From JAKFDI01 sp036676235 (GTDB taxonomy: Bacteria > Pseudomonadota > Gammaproteobacteria > Burkholderiales > Burkholderiaceae_C), in NCBI GenBank assembly GCA_036676235.1, contig JAKFDI010000035.1, positions 86,935-150,934 of the forward strand: a stretch of 64,000 nt of DNA, read 5' to 3'. Positions 53,805 to 63,330 of this stretch are shown in pieces (position 1 is the stretch's first letter; each line of letters begins with the position of its first letter). Below the pieces are notes generated by a model. That model did not search any database, had not been told where the DNA came from, and saw nothing but the letters and a program-made list of their open reading frames with translations. A program made the translations under genes and the position numbers.

Positions 53805-55838
53805 ATGCCCTTGCCTGAGCCCACCCTCGACAACCGCCGCTTCGACCAGCTGGTGGCCGAAGGCCGCGCGCTGATCCCGCGGCTGGCGCCGGCGTGGACC
53901 GACCACAACGCCTCGGACCCCGGCATCACGCTGCTGGAACTGACGGCGTGGCTCGCCGAGCAGAACATCTTTCGCTTCGACCGCCTGTCCGACGAGGCCT
54001 TGCGCGCCTTCGTGCGGCTGGTCGGCATCGAGCCGGCACCGGCCGGCGTGGCGCACACGGCGGTGTCGGTGGTCAACGGCAATGCGGCTGGCGTGGATCT
54101 GCCGGCGCGCCTGCAACTGGGCGATGCCGCAGGTTCGGCGCGCTTCGAGACGACGCGGCCGGTGTGGGCCTCGCCTGCACGGCTGGTTCGGCTGTGGTGC
54201 GGCCGCGCCGGCGCGCTGCAAGAGGTGACGGCCGACGAGGCGTCCGGCAGTGGATTTCATGCCTTCGGCCCCCGGCCACGCCGCGGCCACGTGCTGCTGC
54301 TCGGATTCGACCGGGCGCTGGACGCGCCAGGCGCACCCGCTGGCACGCGGCTGTCGCTGTACCTGCGCGGCGAACACTGGCGGCACGACGCGGCGATTCG
54401 CGACGCACTGGTAGCCGAGCACACCCGGCAAACGCAGACGCAGCCGGCCCATTGCCAACCACCGCCCGACTGGCGCCTGCACTACCGCGTGCGCTGCGAG
54501 TGGGAGTTCTCCGCCGGCGGCGGGTCGTGGCTGCCCATGCAGGAGGTCGAAGACGAGACGCGCGCCTTGAGCCTGTCCGGCTTCGTGCGCTTTGCGCCGC
54601 CGGTTGGCCATGCGGCGCAGGTCCCCGCAGGCGAGTTCCTGCTGCGCTGCCGCATCGTTGCAGGCCGCTTTGAATGCCTGCCCCGCCTGCTGCATGTTCA
54701 GTTCAACGCAGTGCCGGGCGAACATGCCCTGAGCGTTGACGACGAGACGCTCGGCACGGCCTACGGTTATGCCGGCGCACGCTTCCCGGTCACGCACCGC
54801 CCGGTGGTGGCCGGCACGGTGGCGCTGGTGGCCGACGATGGTGTGGGCAACGTGCAGACCGACTGGCAGGAAGCGCCCGACTTCGACCGTGCCGGCGCGC
54901 ACGAGCGGGTGTTCGTGCTCGATGCCGAGCGCGGCGAGATCCTGAGCGGCAACGGCCTGCGTGCCCAGGTGCTGCCGGCAGGGCACACGCTGCGCGCTTC
55001 CTACCGCAGCGGCGGTGGCACAGCCGGCAACCTCGTCGCCGGCACGCTGGCGCAAGTGCCGGCGACACCGCACAACCTCGCCTTGGTGCCCGGCCTGGCG
55101 GCACTGCCGCTGCAGGTGCTGCAGCGTGCACAGGCCAGCGGCGGCGCATCGCGTGAATCGCTCGCCGCCGCCCAGGCGCGTGCCTTCGACGCGGTGAGCG
55201 AGGTCGACCGTGCAGTGACGCTGGCCGACATCGAACGGCTGGCGCTCGCCACGCCCGGCGTGCCGGTCGCCCGGGTGCGCGCCGTCGCCAATCTCGCGCC
55301 GCACCTGCCTTGCTGGCCGGCGCCCGGCGTGGTGACGCTGATCGTGATTCCGCCGTGCCCACGCCCGGCGCCGCTGCCCAGTCGCGCGCTGCTCGCGGCG
55401 GTGAGCCGCCACCTTGCGCCGCGCCGCCTGGTGACGAGCGAGATCGTGACCATCGCCCCGCGCTACCGCCGCATCGGCGTGTGCGCGACGCTGCACCTCG
55501 ATTGCGAAGCGCAGGTCCGTGAGGTGCGCACACAGGCGATCGCCCGCCTCGACCGCTTCTTGGATGCGCTCGAAGGCGGCCCCGACGGCACCGGCTGGCC
55601 CTTCGGCCGCACCGTCTATCGCAGCGAGGTCATGGCCCTGCTGGCGGCCACGCCGGGTGTGCTGCGCGTGAGCGCCTTCGGCTTCAGCGCCGACGGCGGC
55701 TGCGGCGCCAGCGGCTGCGACAACGTCGTGCTGTGCCCGCATGAACTGATCCGTCCCGGCCGCCACGTGCTCGTCACCACGGCCGACGCCCCTGCCTCAC
55801 TTCGAAGGAGCGATCCGCATGAGTGCGAATCAAGCTGA
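53805..55838 (+). CDS. Second baseplate gp6/J-like protein (Afp12-like position)
   Basis: A 677-residue protein. RRFDQLVAEGRALIPRLAPA, then WTDHNASDPGITLLELTAWL is the classic N-terminal motif of eCIS and phage baseplate wedge proteins. The C-terminal part again has the J-like pattern RAFDAVSEVDRAVTLADIER with LATPGVPVARVRAV. It is about half the length of its partner, lacking the insertions. Its last 20 bases overlap the next gene. Confidence 0.9.
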   Translation: MPLPEPTLDNRRFDQLVAEGRALIPRLAPAWTDHNASDPGITLLELTAWLAEQNIFRFDRLSDEALRAFVRLVGIEPAPAGVAHTAVSVVNGNAAGVDLPARLQLGDAAGSARFETTRPVWASPARLVRLWCGRAGALQEVTADEASGSGFHAFGPRPRRGHVLLLGFDRALDAPGAPAGTRLSLYLRGEHWRHDAAIRDALVAEHTRQTQTQPAHCQPPPDWRLHYRVRCEWEFSAGGGSWLPMQEVEDETRALSLSGFVRFAPPVGHAAQVPAGEFLLRCRIVAGRFECLPRLLHVQFNAVPGEHALSVDDETLGTAYGYAGARFPVTHRPVVAGTVALVADDGVGNVQTDWQEAPDFDRAGAHERVFVLDAERGEILSGNGLRAQVLPAGHTLRASYRSGGGTAGNLVAGTLAQVPATPHNLALVPGLAALPLQVLQRAQASGGASRESLAAAQARAFDAVSEVDRAVTLADIERLALATPGVPVARVRAVANLAPHLPCWPAPGVVTLIVIPPCPRPAPLPSRALLAAVSRHLAPRRLVTSEIVTIAPRYRRIGVCATLHLDCEAQVREVRTQAIARLDRFLDALEGGPDGTGWPFGRTVYRSEVMALLAATPGVLRVSAFGFSADGGCGASGCDNVVLCPHELIRPGRHVLVTTADAPASLRRSDPHECESS

Positions 55839-57225
55839 CGACCTGCAGCGCCTGAACTACTTCAACGGCCAGCGACTGGCCGCGGCCGACTTCCGCGCCG
55901 AGCAGGCGCACCACCTGGGCATGCGGCACCTGCTGAACCGCTCGCTGTATTCGAGCGGCATCGTGGTGGGCCTGGAGGTCGAACCCGACCCGGCCGACAA
56001 GCACAAGGTGATCGTGCGCAAGGGCCTGGCTTTCGACCACCTCGGCCGCGAGATCGTGGTGCCGCAAGACCTGTCGGCGCAGGTGATGGGCGCCCCCAGC
56101 GGCACGCCCGGTGTCGTGTTCGGCAACCTCTTGACCGTCTCGTACCGCGAACAGCGGCGCTCTCCGGTGAGCGAGCGCTGCGCGATCGTGCAGCCCTACA
56201 AGCCCTGCAGCGGCGACCTGCCCTGGGGCGCGCCCACGCGCATCGCCGCCGACGCAGTGTTCGAGTTCCTCGATTCGTGGCCCTCGGCCGAGAGCGGGCG
56301 GGTGGTGCTCGGGCAGGTGGAGCTGTCGAACAAGTGCCAGGTGGTGCGCGTGCTGGCTGGGGTGCGCAAGTACGCCGTGCCGGTGAAGCCGCCCACCGTG
56401 GCGCCGCTGGCGCTCGAAGGCGAGAAGGACATCGACGCCGACAACCCCAAGGAACTGATCTTCCACGTGCGGGGCGGCTTTCCGTCGGCGGCCACGCTGG
56501 TGCTGCAAAGCCGTGCGTTCTCGGCGCTGCACTACACCGAAATGCCGCCGCACACGCACCAATTGAACCTGGTGCTGAGCACGCAGCCGGGACAGCCGGC
56601 GCACCACCACGCGCTCGCCTCGATCCAGACCAGCGACGAGCTCGACCCGGCCAACATAGGCTTCACCGCCCTGTGCCACGCGGGTCATGAAGGCGACTAC
56701 AGCCTGCGGCTGTGGCGGCCGGCCAACTGGATCAAGCAGGGCGACCTCGAAGACGGCGACGTGCCCTGGGACCTGAAAGACAAGGCCCACCTCACCGCAA
56801 CGAACACGCTGCACCACCACAGCATCGCCGCCGGCCAGCAGACCAGCGATGCAGGTGCGGTGCCCGACCATAGCCACACCTTCACCACCAATTCGGCCAG
56901 CGAAGCGGGACAGCAACCACCGGGCGGCGGCGGCGCGGTGCGTGCGGGCACGGCCTACGCGTACTTCGGCGATCTGAAGGTGGCGCTGGACGGTGTGGAC
57001 ATCACCGAGAACATCCTGGCGCAACTCAAGGCCAGCGGCACCGACTGGCCAAACCTGCGCCTGGGTGCGCTGGATGACGCCACGCATGTGCTGGTCAGCA
57101 AGGGCACCGGCGACATCGACCTGCTGCGCCTGCCCGGCGTGGACCTGGTGCCGGGCAGCCACGTGCTGAAGTTCACCCCGTCGGCCGGCGGCGGGCAGCT
57201 TCACTACAACCTGTACGTGGAGTAG
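55819..57225 (+). CDS. Fibre-like eCIS protein A
   Basis: A 468-residue protein. The N-terminus LNYFNGQRLAAADFRAEQAH, with LLNRSLYSSGIVVGLEVEPD and LAFDHLGREIVVPQD, defines a domain shared with two later genes. The middle contains His-x-His pairs (PPHTHQLN, PAHHHALA, TLHHHSI, PDHSHTF), as in metal-binding phage tail-fibre trimers. A beta-rich C-terminus ends YNLYVE. It is likely part of the baseplate-fibre structure that contacts the target. This role is inferred from position and motif. Confidence 0.65.
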   Translation: MSANQADDLQRLNYFNGQRLAAADFRAEQAHHLGMRHLLNRSLYSSGIVVGLEVEPDPADKHKVIVRKGLAFDHLGREIVVPQDLSAQVMGAPSGTPGVVFGNLLTVSYREQRRSPVSERCAIVQPYKPCSGDLPWGAPTRIAADAVFEFLDSWPSAESGRVVLGQVELSNKCQVVRVLAGVRKYAVPVKPPTVAPLALEGEKDIDADNPKELIFHVRGGFPSAATLVLQSRAFSALHYTEMPPHTHQLNLVLSTQPGQPAHHHALASIQTSDELDPANIGFTALCHAGHEGDYSLRLWRPANWIKQGDLEDGDVPWDLKDKAHLTATNTLHHHSIAAGQQTSDAGAVPDHSHTFTTNSASEAGQQPPGGGGAVRAGTAYAYFGDLKVALDGVDITENILAQLKASGTDWPNLRLGALDDATHVLVSKGTGDIDLLRLPGVDLVPGSHVLKFTPSAGGGQLHYNLYVE

Positions 57226-57229
57226 GCCG

Positions 57230-59365
57230 GTGGACCGGCCCACCCGCCACCAGCTGCTGCGCGACCGCCGCGCGTGGCTGGGCGCGCGCCACGGCCTGGC
57301 CATCGACCGCGAAGGGGCGCTGCAGCTGGCGCGCGTGCCGGCGCCGGCCGACGGGCGGGCGGTGGACATCGCCGCGTCCTATCCCTACGCGCGCGAGGTG
57401 TCGGGCCTGGCGACGGGCCCCTGCGAGGCGCTGTTCGTGGCCGACACCGCCCATGACCGCGTGATCTTCATCGACGGGCTGTGCGGCTCACAGGCCTGGC
57501 TGCCGCCAGCAGTGAGCGCCTGGACGGATGCGCCGGGGCATTTCCGCGCGCCGCGCGGTCTCGCGCTCGGCGCCGACGCGCTGCACGTGGCCGACAGCGG
57601 CAACGCGCGGCTGCAATCGCTGGCGCGCCCGGGACTGGAAGCGGCCGACGCCTGGACGGGCCTCGGCCGGCCCACCAGCCTCGCCATCGATGCGGTCGGG
57701 CGGCTGCTGGTGGTGGACGCCCAGGCCAAACGTGTGCACCGCGTGCTGGCGAACGGCGCCGCCGATGCGGCTTTCGACGCCACCCTCGCGGCGCAAGGGC
57801 GGCTTCTTGAGCCGCTGTTCGTGGCGGTGGGGGCGGAGGACGCCGTATGGGTATCTGACGGGCAGGCCAACGCGGTGTTTCGCTTCGACGCATCGGGCGC
57901 CTTCGTCTCCACGCTGGCCGGGCCGGCGGGCTGGCTGCCCGGGGCGCTGGCGTGCCGCGGCGAACGGCTTTACGTGGCCAACGCTTCCGACGGCCGCATC
58001 CACGTCTTCGACGGCAGCGTGGTGTCTGGCCAGGTGCGGGGCTGGCGAGGGCCGGTGACGGCGCTGGCGGTGGCCGCCGACGGCACGTTCTTCATCAAGC
58101 CCGGCCTGGATGCCGCGTGGTTCCGCTTCGAGGCCGATGCGGCCTTTGCCACCGCCGGCGAACTGACGGCCGGGCCGTTCGACGCAGGAGTCGAGAGCCG
58201 CTGGGAACGCGCCTGGATCGAGGCCGATTCGCCGCCCGGCGGCGCGGTGGCGATGCACGTCGTGCTGCAGGACGCGCCGTCCCCGCCGCTGCCGGCCGAC
58301 TGGGTGCCGCTGCCCTCGGCCGATGCGCTGCTGGCGGTGGTGGCGGGTGTGTCGCGCCGCTTCGTGTGGCTGCGGCTGTCACTGTCGAGCGCCACCGCAT
58401 CGACGTCGCCGCGGGTGCTGCAGGCGCGCGCCGCCACCGCCGCCGAGAACTACCTCGAGTACCTGCCGATGACCTACGGGCAGCACGATGGCGACGACGG
58501 CGTGCTCTCGCGCTGGCTGCGCCTGTGGCGCGGCGAGTTCGGTCGTATCGAGGAACTGCTGGACGACATGCCGCGGCTGGCCGACCCGCAGTTGGCGGCG
58601 CCCGCGTCCTTGCCCTGGCTGGCGCGCTGGCTGGGCCTGGAGCTGCCGCGTATTGCCGACGACGAGGCACGCCGCACCTTGATCGCCGGCGCCGTGCAGC
58701 GTTTTGCGCGCCGCGGCACACCGGCGTCCATCGCCGACTTCGTCGAACTGCACACTGGCATCCGCCCGGCCATCAGCGAAGCCTTTGCCGAGCGTCATGT
58801 CTGGTCGCTCGGCAGCACATCGCTGCTGGGCTTCGACACGCGGCTCGCGCCGCTCGATCCGCTGGGCATGGTCGTGCCCGATGAAGAGGCCGGCGCCGGC
58901 TGCTGCGTGCGCAGCGACGAGCCGGCCCGCACGGGCTGCGTGCCCTGCGCGCCGGCCGCCCTGCCCGCCGCTGATCTCGCCGCCATGCCAATCGGCCGCG
59001 CGGTCGTCGGCGCCGCGGGCCCGCTCGCAAGCCATGAGCTTGGACTGCCGCTGTCTGCAGAGGCCGCCTACCGCTTCTGCGTGACGGTCGATGCGTATCG
59101 CGTCCATGACCCGGCGCTGCTCGCCGAAATGGTGCGCATCGTCGAGCGCGAGAAGCCGGCACACACCGACTACCGCCTGGAGGTGGTGGCGCCCGAGCTG
59201 CGCATCGGCTGGCAGGCGCGCGTGGGCATCGACACGATCGTCGGCGGCGACCCGCCGGCGCTGCGCCTGGGCCCCGCGCGCATTGGCGTCGACACCCGCC
59301 TGCCGCCGAACGACGTGCCGCGCATCGGCGACACGATCCTCGACGGCGGTCTGATCCTTGGTTGA
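57230..59365 (+). CDS. Beta-propeller fused to gpI-like tail protein
   Basis: A 711-residue protein with a two-part build. Residues about 40-310 carry NHL-type repeats, for example FRAPRGLALGADALHVADSG, GRPTSLAIDAVGRLLVVDAQ and RLYVANASDGRIHVFDGS. The C-terminal 300 residues carry YLEYLPMTYGQ, LPWLARWLGLEL and ARRGTPASIADFVELHTGIR, the gpI/tail protein I pattern that attaches fibres to the baseplate. GTG 57230 follows the previous stop by 4 bases. The propeller may present a binding face on the particle exterior. Confidence 0.78.
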   Translation: MDRPTRHQLLRDRRAWLGARHGLAIDREGALQLARVPAPADGRAVDIAASYPYAREVSGLATGPCEALFVADTAHDRVIFIDGLCGSQAWLPPAVSAWTDAPGHFRAPRGLALGADALHVADSGNARLQSLARPGLEAADAWTGLGRPTSLAIDAVGRLLVVDAQAKRVHRVLANGAADAAFDATLAAQGRLLEPLFVAVGAEDAVWVSDGQANAVFRFDASGAFVSTLAGPAGWLPGALACRGERLYVANASDGRIHVFDGSVVSGQVRGWRGPVTALAVAADGTFFIKPGLDAAWFRFEADAAFATAGELTAGPFDAGVESRWERAWIEADSPPGGAVAMHVVLQDAPSPPLPADWVPLPSADALLAVVAGVSRRFVWLRLSLSSATASTSPRVLQARAATAAENYLEYLPMTYGQHDGDDGVLSRWLRLWRGEFGRIEELLDDMPRLADPQLAAPASLPWLARWLGLELPRIADDEARRTLIAGAVQRFARRGTPASIADFVELHTGIRPAISEAFAERHVWSLGSTSLLGFDTRLAPLDPLGMVVPDEEAGAGCCVRSDEPARTGCVPCAPAALPAADLAAMPIGRAVVGAAGPLASHELGLPLSAEAAYRFCVTVDAYRVHDPALLAEMVRIVEREKPAHTDYRLEVVAPELRIGWQARVGIDTIVGGDPPALRLGPARIGVDTRLPPNDVPRIGDTILDGGLILG

Positions 59366-59377
59366 CTGGAGGAAGCC

Positions 59378-61492
59378 ATGAACGTCCACGACAACGCCGA
59401 AGCGCTGCTGCGAGTGCTGACAGCACCGCGGCGCAACCAGTTCTTCTACGGCAAGCGCATGGATGTGCAGCACTTCCGCATGGAGCAGGACTACGGCAAG
59501 TTGAAGCAGTGGCTGCTGAACCGGCTGACGCTTGGCAAGGGCGTGCTATGCGGTTTGCGCGTCACGGTCGAGGGCGAGCGCATCTGCGTGGACCCGGGCG
59601 TGGCGATCGACGGGCTGGGGCGCGAAATCATCGTGCCGGTGCGCAGTTGCATCGACCCGCTCGCGCCCGACGAGGGCTGCTGCGGCGGCAAGCTCAGCGG
59701 CGACTTGCGCCCCGGCGAGCCGCCTGCCGCGCCCGCCGACGGCTCGGCCCCCACGCACGGCAACCGGCCCGATGGCCAACCCGACGACGACCGCCGGCCA
59801 CGCATCTTCACGCTCTGGCTGTGCTACCGCGAATGCCTGGCCGACCACGAGCCGACCTTCGTGACCGACTGCGACGCGCCGGGCCACTGCGCCGCCGGCA
59901 CGCTGGTGGAGAGCTTCTGCTTGCAGGTGCGCCCTGGGCTCGCGCCGCCGCAGGGCGACCCGACGTGGTGCGCGCACCTGTGGCACGGCGAGCAAGGGCA
60001 TGACGACGGCGAGCCGGGTCGGCCGCCCGTCCCCGCACCGGCGCCGACGCCGGGCGCTGGTCCCGCGGCCGGGGATATTTCCTCCCTCACGCACGTTTCC
60101 GCGGCGTCGGGCCTGCCGCTCACCCCCGAGCAGCTGGCCGCGCTCCGCGACGCGATGGACAGCCGCCGCCACGGGCTGTGCGAACTGTTCGACCACAGCT
60201 GCGAACCGCACGAGGGCGACCCATGCGTGCCGCTGGCGCTGATCGTCGCCCGCGACGGGCGCTTGGTGGTGGAAAGCTGCGCGGTGCGCCCGCGCATCTA
60301 CAGCAACGCGGTGCTGCTCGACCTGATCCTGTGCCTGGCCGTCAAGATCGACGAATGCTGCAACGGCCACGAGCCGCCCGATCCGGCGCCGGCGCCACAG
60401 CCCATGCGCCTGCGCAGCGTCGACTTCCTGCGCCGCAATGCCGACGGCGCCGAGGTGGTGGTGGCCAGCATGGCCACGCCGCTGGTCGACACGCCGGTGC
60501 CGATTGCGCGCAATGCCAACGCCATCCGCCTGCGCTTCGACCATGCGTTTGCGCAGGACCAACACGTCCCGACGACGCATGCGCTAGGCGACGCCAACTT
60601 CGAGCGCCACAACGTGCAGGTGTTGCCGCAGGAAGCGCTAGGCGACCTGGCGTACGTGCCTGGCACGCTGGCCATCGAGGCGCCCGACACGATCCGCTTC
60701 GACCTTTTCCCGGATTCGCCGTACGCGCGCGGCAGCCGCGGCTGGCAGAAAGGGCGCTATCGCATCGCGCTGCGCGGCAACGAAAACCTGCCCGCCCAGC
60801 AGCAGGCGGTGGCCGACTTGTCGGGCGCCGCCTTCGACGGCGAGGCGATCGCGCCCGCCGGCGGCCTCATCTCCGGCGACGGCACCAAGGGCGGCGACTT
60901 CAGCGCCTGGTTCGTGGTCGGCGCGGGCGAGGTCCCGCCCGAACCGATGCGCGTGGCCAGCGTGGACTTCGTCGACCGCACGATCGAGGCAGGCGGTGGC
61001 GTGGTCGCAACAGTCGCCGACGCACGCGAGGAGACACGGGTGACGACGCGGCGCATCGATGCGATCCGCATCCGCATGACCAAGCCGGTGCGTGCGGACG
61101 GGCCGAATGCCCCGAGCACACACGACGTCGACGACGCCGACTTCAGGCGCCATAACGTGCAGTTGCGGCTGCCTCCCGAGGAGGCGCGCCGCCGAGGAGT
61201 CGAATTCGTGCCCGGCCGGGTGACGCTGGAATCGGCCGACACGCTGCGCTTCGAGCCGACGCCGGGCACGCGCATCGTCGACCCGAACGGCCAGTGGCCG
61301 CGTGGACGCAGCCGCTACGAGCTCTTCCTGCGCGGCGACGGCAACAACGCCGGCGGGCAGCCGGCGCTCGTGGACACCGGTGGTTTCGAGCTCGACGGCG
61401 AAGCGGCGACGCCCTCTGGCGGGGTGCTCTCCGGCGACGGCGCACCGGGCGGCGACTTCGTCGCGGCCTTCATCGTCGACACCGAACGCTGA
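59378..61492 (+). CDS. Fibre-like eCIS protein B with duplicated C-terminal domain
   Basis: A 704-residue protein. The N-terminus NQFFYGKRMDVQHFRMEQDY, then LLNRLTLGKGVLCGLRV and VAIDGLGREIIVPV is the same domain as in the genes at 55819 and 61507. A Cys-rich and Pro-rich section follows. The C-terminus contains two tandem copies of a domain of about 175 residues, beginning MRLRSVDFL (343) and MRVASVDFV (524). Both have ANFERHNVQV- or ADFRRHNVQL-type centres and end GGxxSGDGxxGGDF. The duplicated unit is probably an adhesin or immunoglobulin-like module. Confidence 0.7.
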   Translation: MNVHDNAEALLRVLTAPRRNQFFYGKRMDVQHFRMEQDYGKLKQWLLNRLTLGKGVLCGLRVTVEGERICVDPGVAIDGLGREIIVPVRSCIDPLAPDEGCCGGKLSGDLRPGEPPAAPADGSAPTHGNRPDGQPDDDRRPRIFTLWLCYRECLADHEPTFVTDCDAPGHCAAGTLVESFCLQVRPGLAPPQGDPTWCAHLWHGEQGHDDGEPGRPPVPAPAPTPGAGPAAGDISSLTHVSAASGLPLTPEQLAALRDAMDSRRHGLCELFDHSCEPHEGDPCVPLALIVARDGRLVVESCAVRPRIYSNAVLLDLILCLAVKIDECCNGHEPPDPAPAPQPMRLRSVDFLRRNADGAEVVVASMATPLVDTPVPIARNANAIRLRFDHAFAQDQHVPTTHALGDANFERHNVQVLPQEALGDLAYVPGTLAIEAPDTIRFDLFPDSPYARGSRGWQKGRYRIALRGNENLPAQQQAVADLSGAAFDGEAIAPAGGLISGDGTKGGDFSAWFVVGAGEVPPEPMRVASVDFVDRTIEAGGGVVATVADAREETRVTTRRIDAIRIRMTKPVRADGPNAPSTHDVDDADFRRHNVQLRLPPEEARRRGVEFVPGRVTLESADTLRFEPTPGTRIVDPNGQWPRGRSRYELFLRGDGNNAGGQPALVDTGGFELDGEAATPSGGVLSGDGAPGGDFVAAFIVDTER

Positions 61493-61506
61493 CCAGGAGA
61501 ACTGTC

Positions 61507-62301
61507 ATGTCGAATCTGTCCGACCTTCCTTGCCGGTGCTGCGGCGAGACGCTGGAGCGCGTGCGCTACTTCCCGCGTCAGTTGCTCACCGCCGACGACA
61601 TGCAGGCCGAGCAGGCCTACGTGCGCGAGAAGTTGCGCCGCCACAACCGCTATCTGCACGGCTGGGGCGTGGTGTGCGGCTGCAGCGTCGAAACCATGCC
61701 GGAGGCCAAGGGCTGGCAGGTGCGCGTGTGCCCCGGCTATGCGGTGAGCCCGCAGGGCGATGAGATCCGCATCGACGATTGCATAGAGGTGCCGCTCACC
61801 ACCGGAGCGCAGGAGCCGCCGTGCAGCGTGCGCTGGCCGTGCCCGCCGGTGGGCGACATGCCGGGCGGGCGCGAGCGCCGACTCGTCTACATCGCGGTGC
61901 GCTATGCGGAGTGCTTCTCGCGGCCGGTGCGTGTGCATCCGGCCGGTTGCGGCTGCGACGAAACCGGTTGTGAATACTCGCGCATCCGCGACAGTTTCGA
62001 GATCAAGGTGCTGTGGGAACTGCCCGAGTCGCACGTCCAGGCGGCCAAGGACGACCAGCAGTGGTGCCAGACGATCCGCAACACGCCAGCTGAGGAGCTC
62101 ACGCGCCGCCATGCCTTCCCGGTGCCGCCCTGCCCGGTGTGCGCGACCGACCCGTGGGTCGTGCTCGCCACCGTGTCGCTGCCGGCACAGCCGGGCGAGG
62201 CCGGCAGCAACATCGCGCAGCAGCTGGCGCTGTCGTATCGCGACCGGCGCGTGCTGCTGGCGACCCAGCGGCTGCAGACGGCCATGCTGTGCCTGCCTTG
62301 A
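61507..62301 (+). CDS. Fibre-like eCIS protein C
   Basis: A 264-residue protein, last gene of the operon. ERVRYFPRQLLTADDMQAEQ, with LRRHNRYLHGWGVVCGCSVE and VCPGYAVSPQGDEIRID, shows it to be a shorter member of the domain family in the genes at 55819 and 59378. It is unusually rich in Cys (CRCCG, CGCDETGC, PPCPVCA), which suggests metal binding or disulfides. ATG 61507 lies 14 bases after the previous stop. The function is unknown; it may close the fibre assembly. Confidence 0.65.
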   Translation: MSNLSDLPCRCCGETLERVRYFPRQLLTADDMQAEQAYVREKLRRHNRYLHGWGVVCGCSVETMPEAKGWQVRVCPGYAVSPQGDEIRIDDCIEVPLTTGAQEPPCSVRWPCPPVGDMPGGRERRLVYIAVRYAECFSRPVRVHPAGCGCDETGCEYSRIRDSFEIKVLWELPESHVQAAKDDQQWCQTIRNTPAEELTRRHAFPVPPCPVCATDPWVVLATVSLPAQPGEAGSNIAQQLALSYRDRRVLLATQRLQTAMLCLP

Positions 62302-62704
62302 AGCACGCCTGAAATCCGGGTGTGATGAACTGCAAATAGGTGCTGCGCTTCCTTGCGCGAGCCCAAATCGCCCGGAGAGCTAGGCAGGGCGTTTGTTTCA
62401 GTGCTCTTGAAACCGAATTCAGCTGTCCTTCGCCGGCGTGACAAAGAGTTCTGCGCTGCCTACGGTCTTGCGGTCAACCGCGTTGACAAACAAGTTCTGC
62501 GCTTACTGTCGGACCCGACGTGGAGTCCCGCTGTCATGGAGCGGGCCGTTCAGAGCATAGCGGCGTCTACGTCATCGCTGCGCGTATGGAGGTCGAGCCG
62601 GCCCGTATCGCCGAGTGCCCGGATCAACCCAGCCCGCGAACTTGGTGGTGACCTGCCCGGATTCTTCGGGCCACTGATTAAAAAGTCGATTCACCGAGGA
62701 GCAG
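62302..62704. other. Intergenic region after the eCIS operon
   Basis: These 403 bases hold no gene I can support. An open frame from 62353 exists, but it runs into the IS3 remnant in another frame and has no ribosome site. I see no clear terminator hairpin directly after the last eCIS gene. Confidence 0.4.
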
Positions 62705-62938
62705 ATGGTCACGATCCTGCGTCAGGCAGATCGAACCACGGTGGCCGAGGCCGCCAAGAAGCACAAGGTCAGCGAGCCCACGATCTACGCGTGGCGCAAG
62801 CACTTTGGACAGATGGAGACGGCTGACGTCAAGCGCCTGAAGGCGTTGGAGCAGGAGAACGCGCGACTGAAGAAGCTGCTGGCCGAGTCGGCGCTGGACA
62901 TCGCGGTCCTCAAGGAGATCAACCCAAAAAAATGGTGA
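62705..62938 (+). pseudogene. IS3-family transposase OrfA, start lost
   Basis: The reading frame matches IS3-group OrfA: RFTEEQMVTILRQADRTTV, then HKVSEPTIYAWRKHF and a leucine-zipper end LEQENARLKKLLAESALDIA, finishing INPKKW. The first codons KSRF lie upstream without an initiation codon, preceded by a TGA. An A7 run just before the stop is the usual slippery site for the OrfAB fusion. Only the internal ATG at 62705 remains as start, so the gene is probably dead. Confidence 0.75.
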
Positions 62939-63039
62939 GCCCGCAGATGCGGCGCGAGCAGATTGCGCTGGCTTGCCAGCACGGCCTGTCCCAGCGTCGC
63001 GCGTGCGGGCTTCTGCGCATGGCGCGCTCGGCGCCATAG
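62932..63039 (+). pseudogene. IS3-family OrfB N-terminal fragment
   Basis: In the -1 frame after the A7 run, the sequence MVSPQMRREQIALACQHGLS and QRRACGLLRMARSA is the start of OrfB. It stops after 35 codons at 63037-63039, where unrelated DNA begins. The catalytic domain is missing. The 290 bases that follow (63040-63330) hold no gene I can support. Confidence 0.75.
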
Positions 63040-63330
63040 CCGTCGAGCGAGAGCGAGAAACTGCGCACTTCGAGTCGGCTCATCTTTGCACTCCTTTCGT
63101 CGAGACTCGAACGGGTTTCGCGCGGGACCTGCCAGGCACTTTGATCGGTTCCATCGAATCAGCCCGCAACGTCAGGCTTGACGAGGTGATGTCGGTCGAA
63201 GGCGTTGCATGCCGAGTGCGTGAGGGGCGTGGGGCCCCGCCGTCGCCGGACCGGGAAGCGCATGCCTCTGAGCGAACCAAGCGGCTGGACTGCCTCCTCG
63301 CGCGCCGACACACCGACGGCCCGGAAAAAA

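Noticed and set aside
50301..55766. A 1821-codon open frame on the minus strand across the baseplate genes
   Set aside because: It mirrors two well-supported plus-strand baseplate genes in high-GC DNA, has a low-complexity Arg/Ala/Gln/His-rich translation and no recognisable domain.
32833..62301. A type VI secretion system
   Set aside because: There are no TssJ, TssL, TssM or ClpV-type genes. DUF4255, DUF4157 and the Afp15-like ATPase point to an eCIS.
32833..62301. A contractile prophage
   Set aside because: No capsid, portal, terminase or lysis genes are seen; only tail-like parts are present.
62353..62826. A gene after the eCIS operon
   Set aside because: It starts at a weak codon without a ribosome site, and its second half is out of frame with a clear IS3 OrfA.
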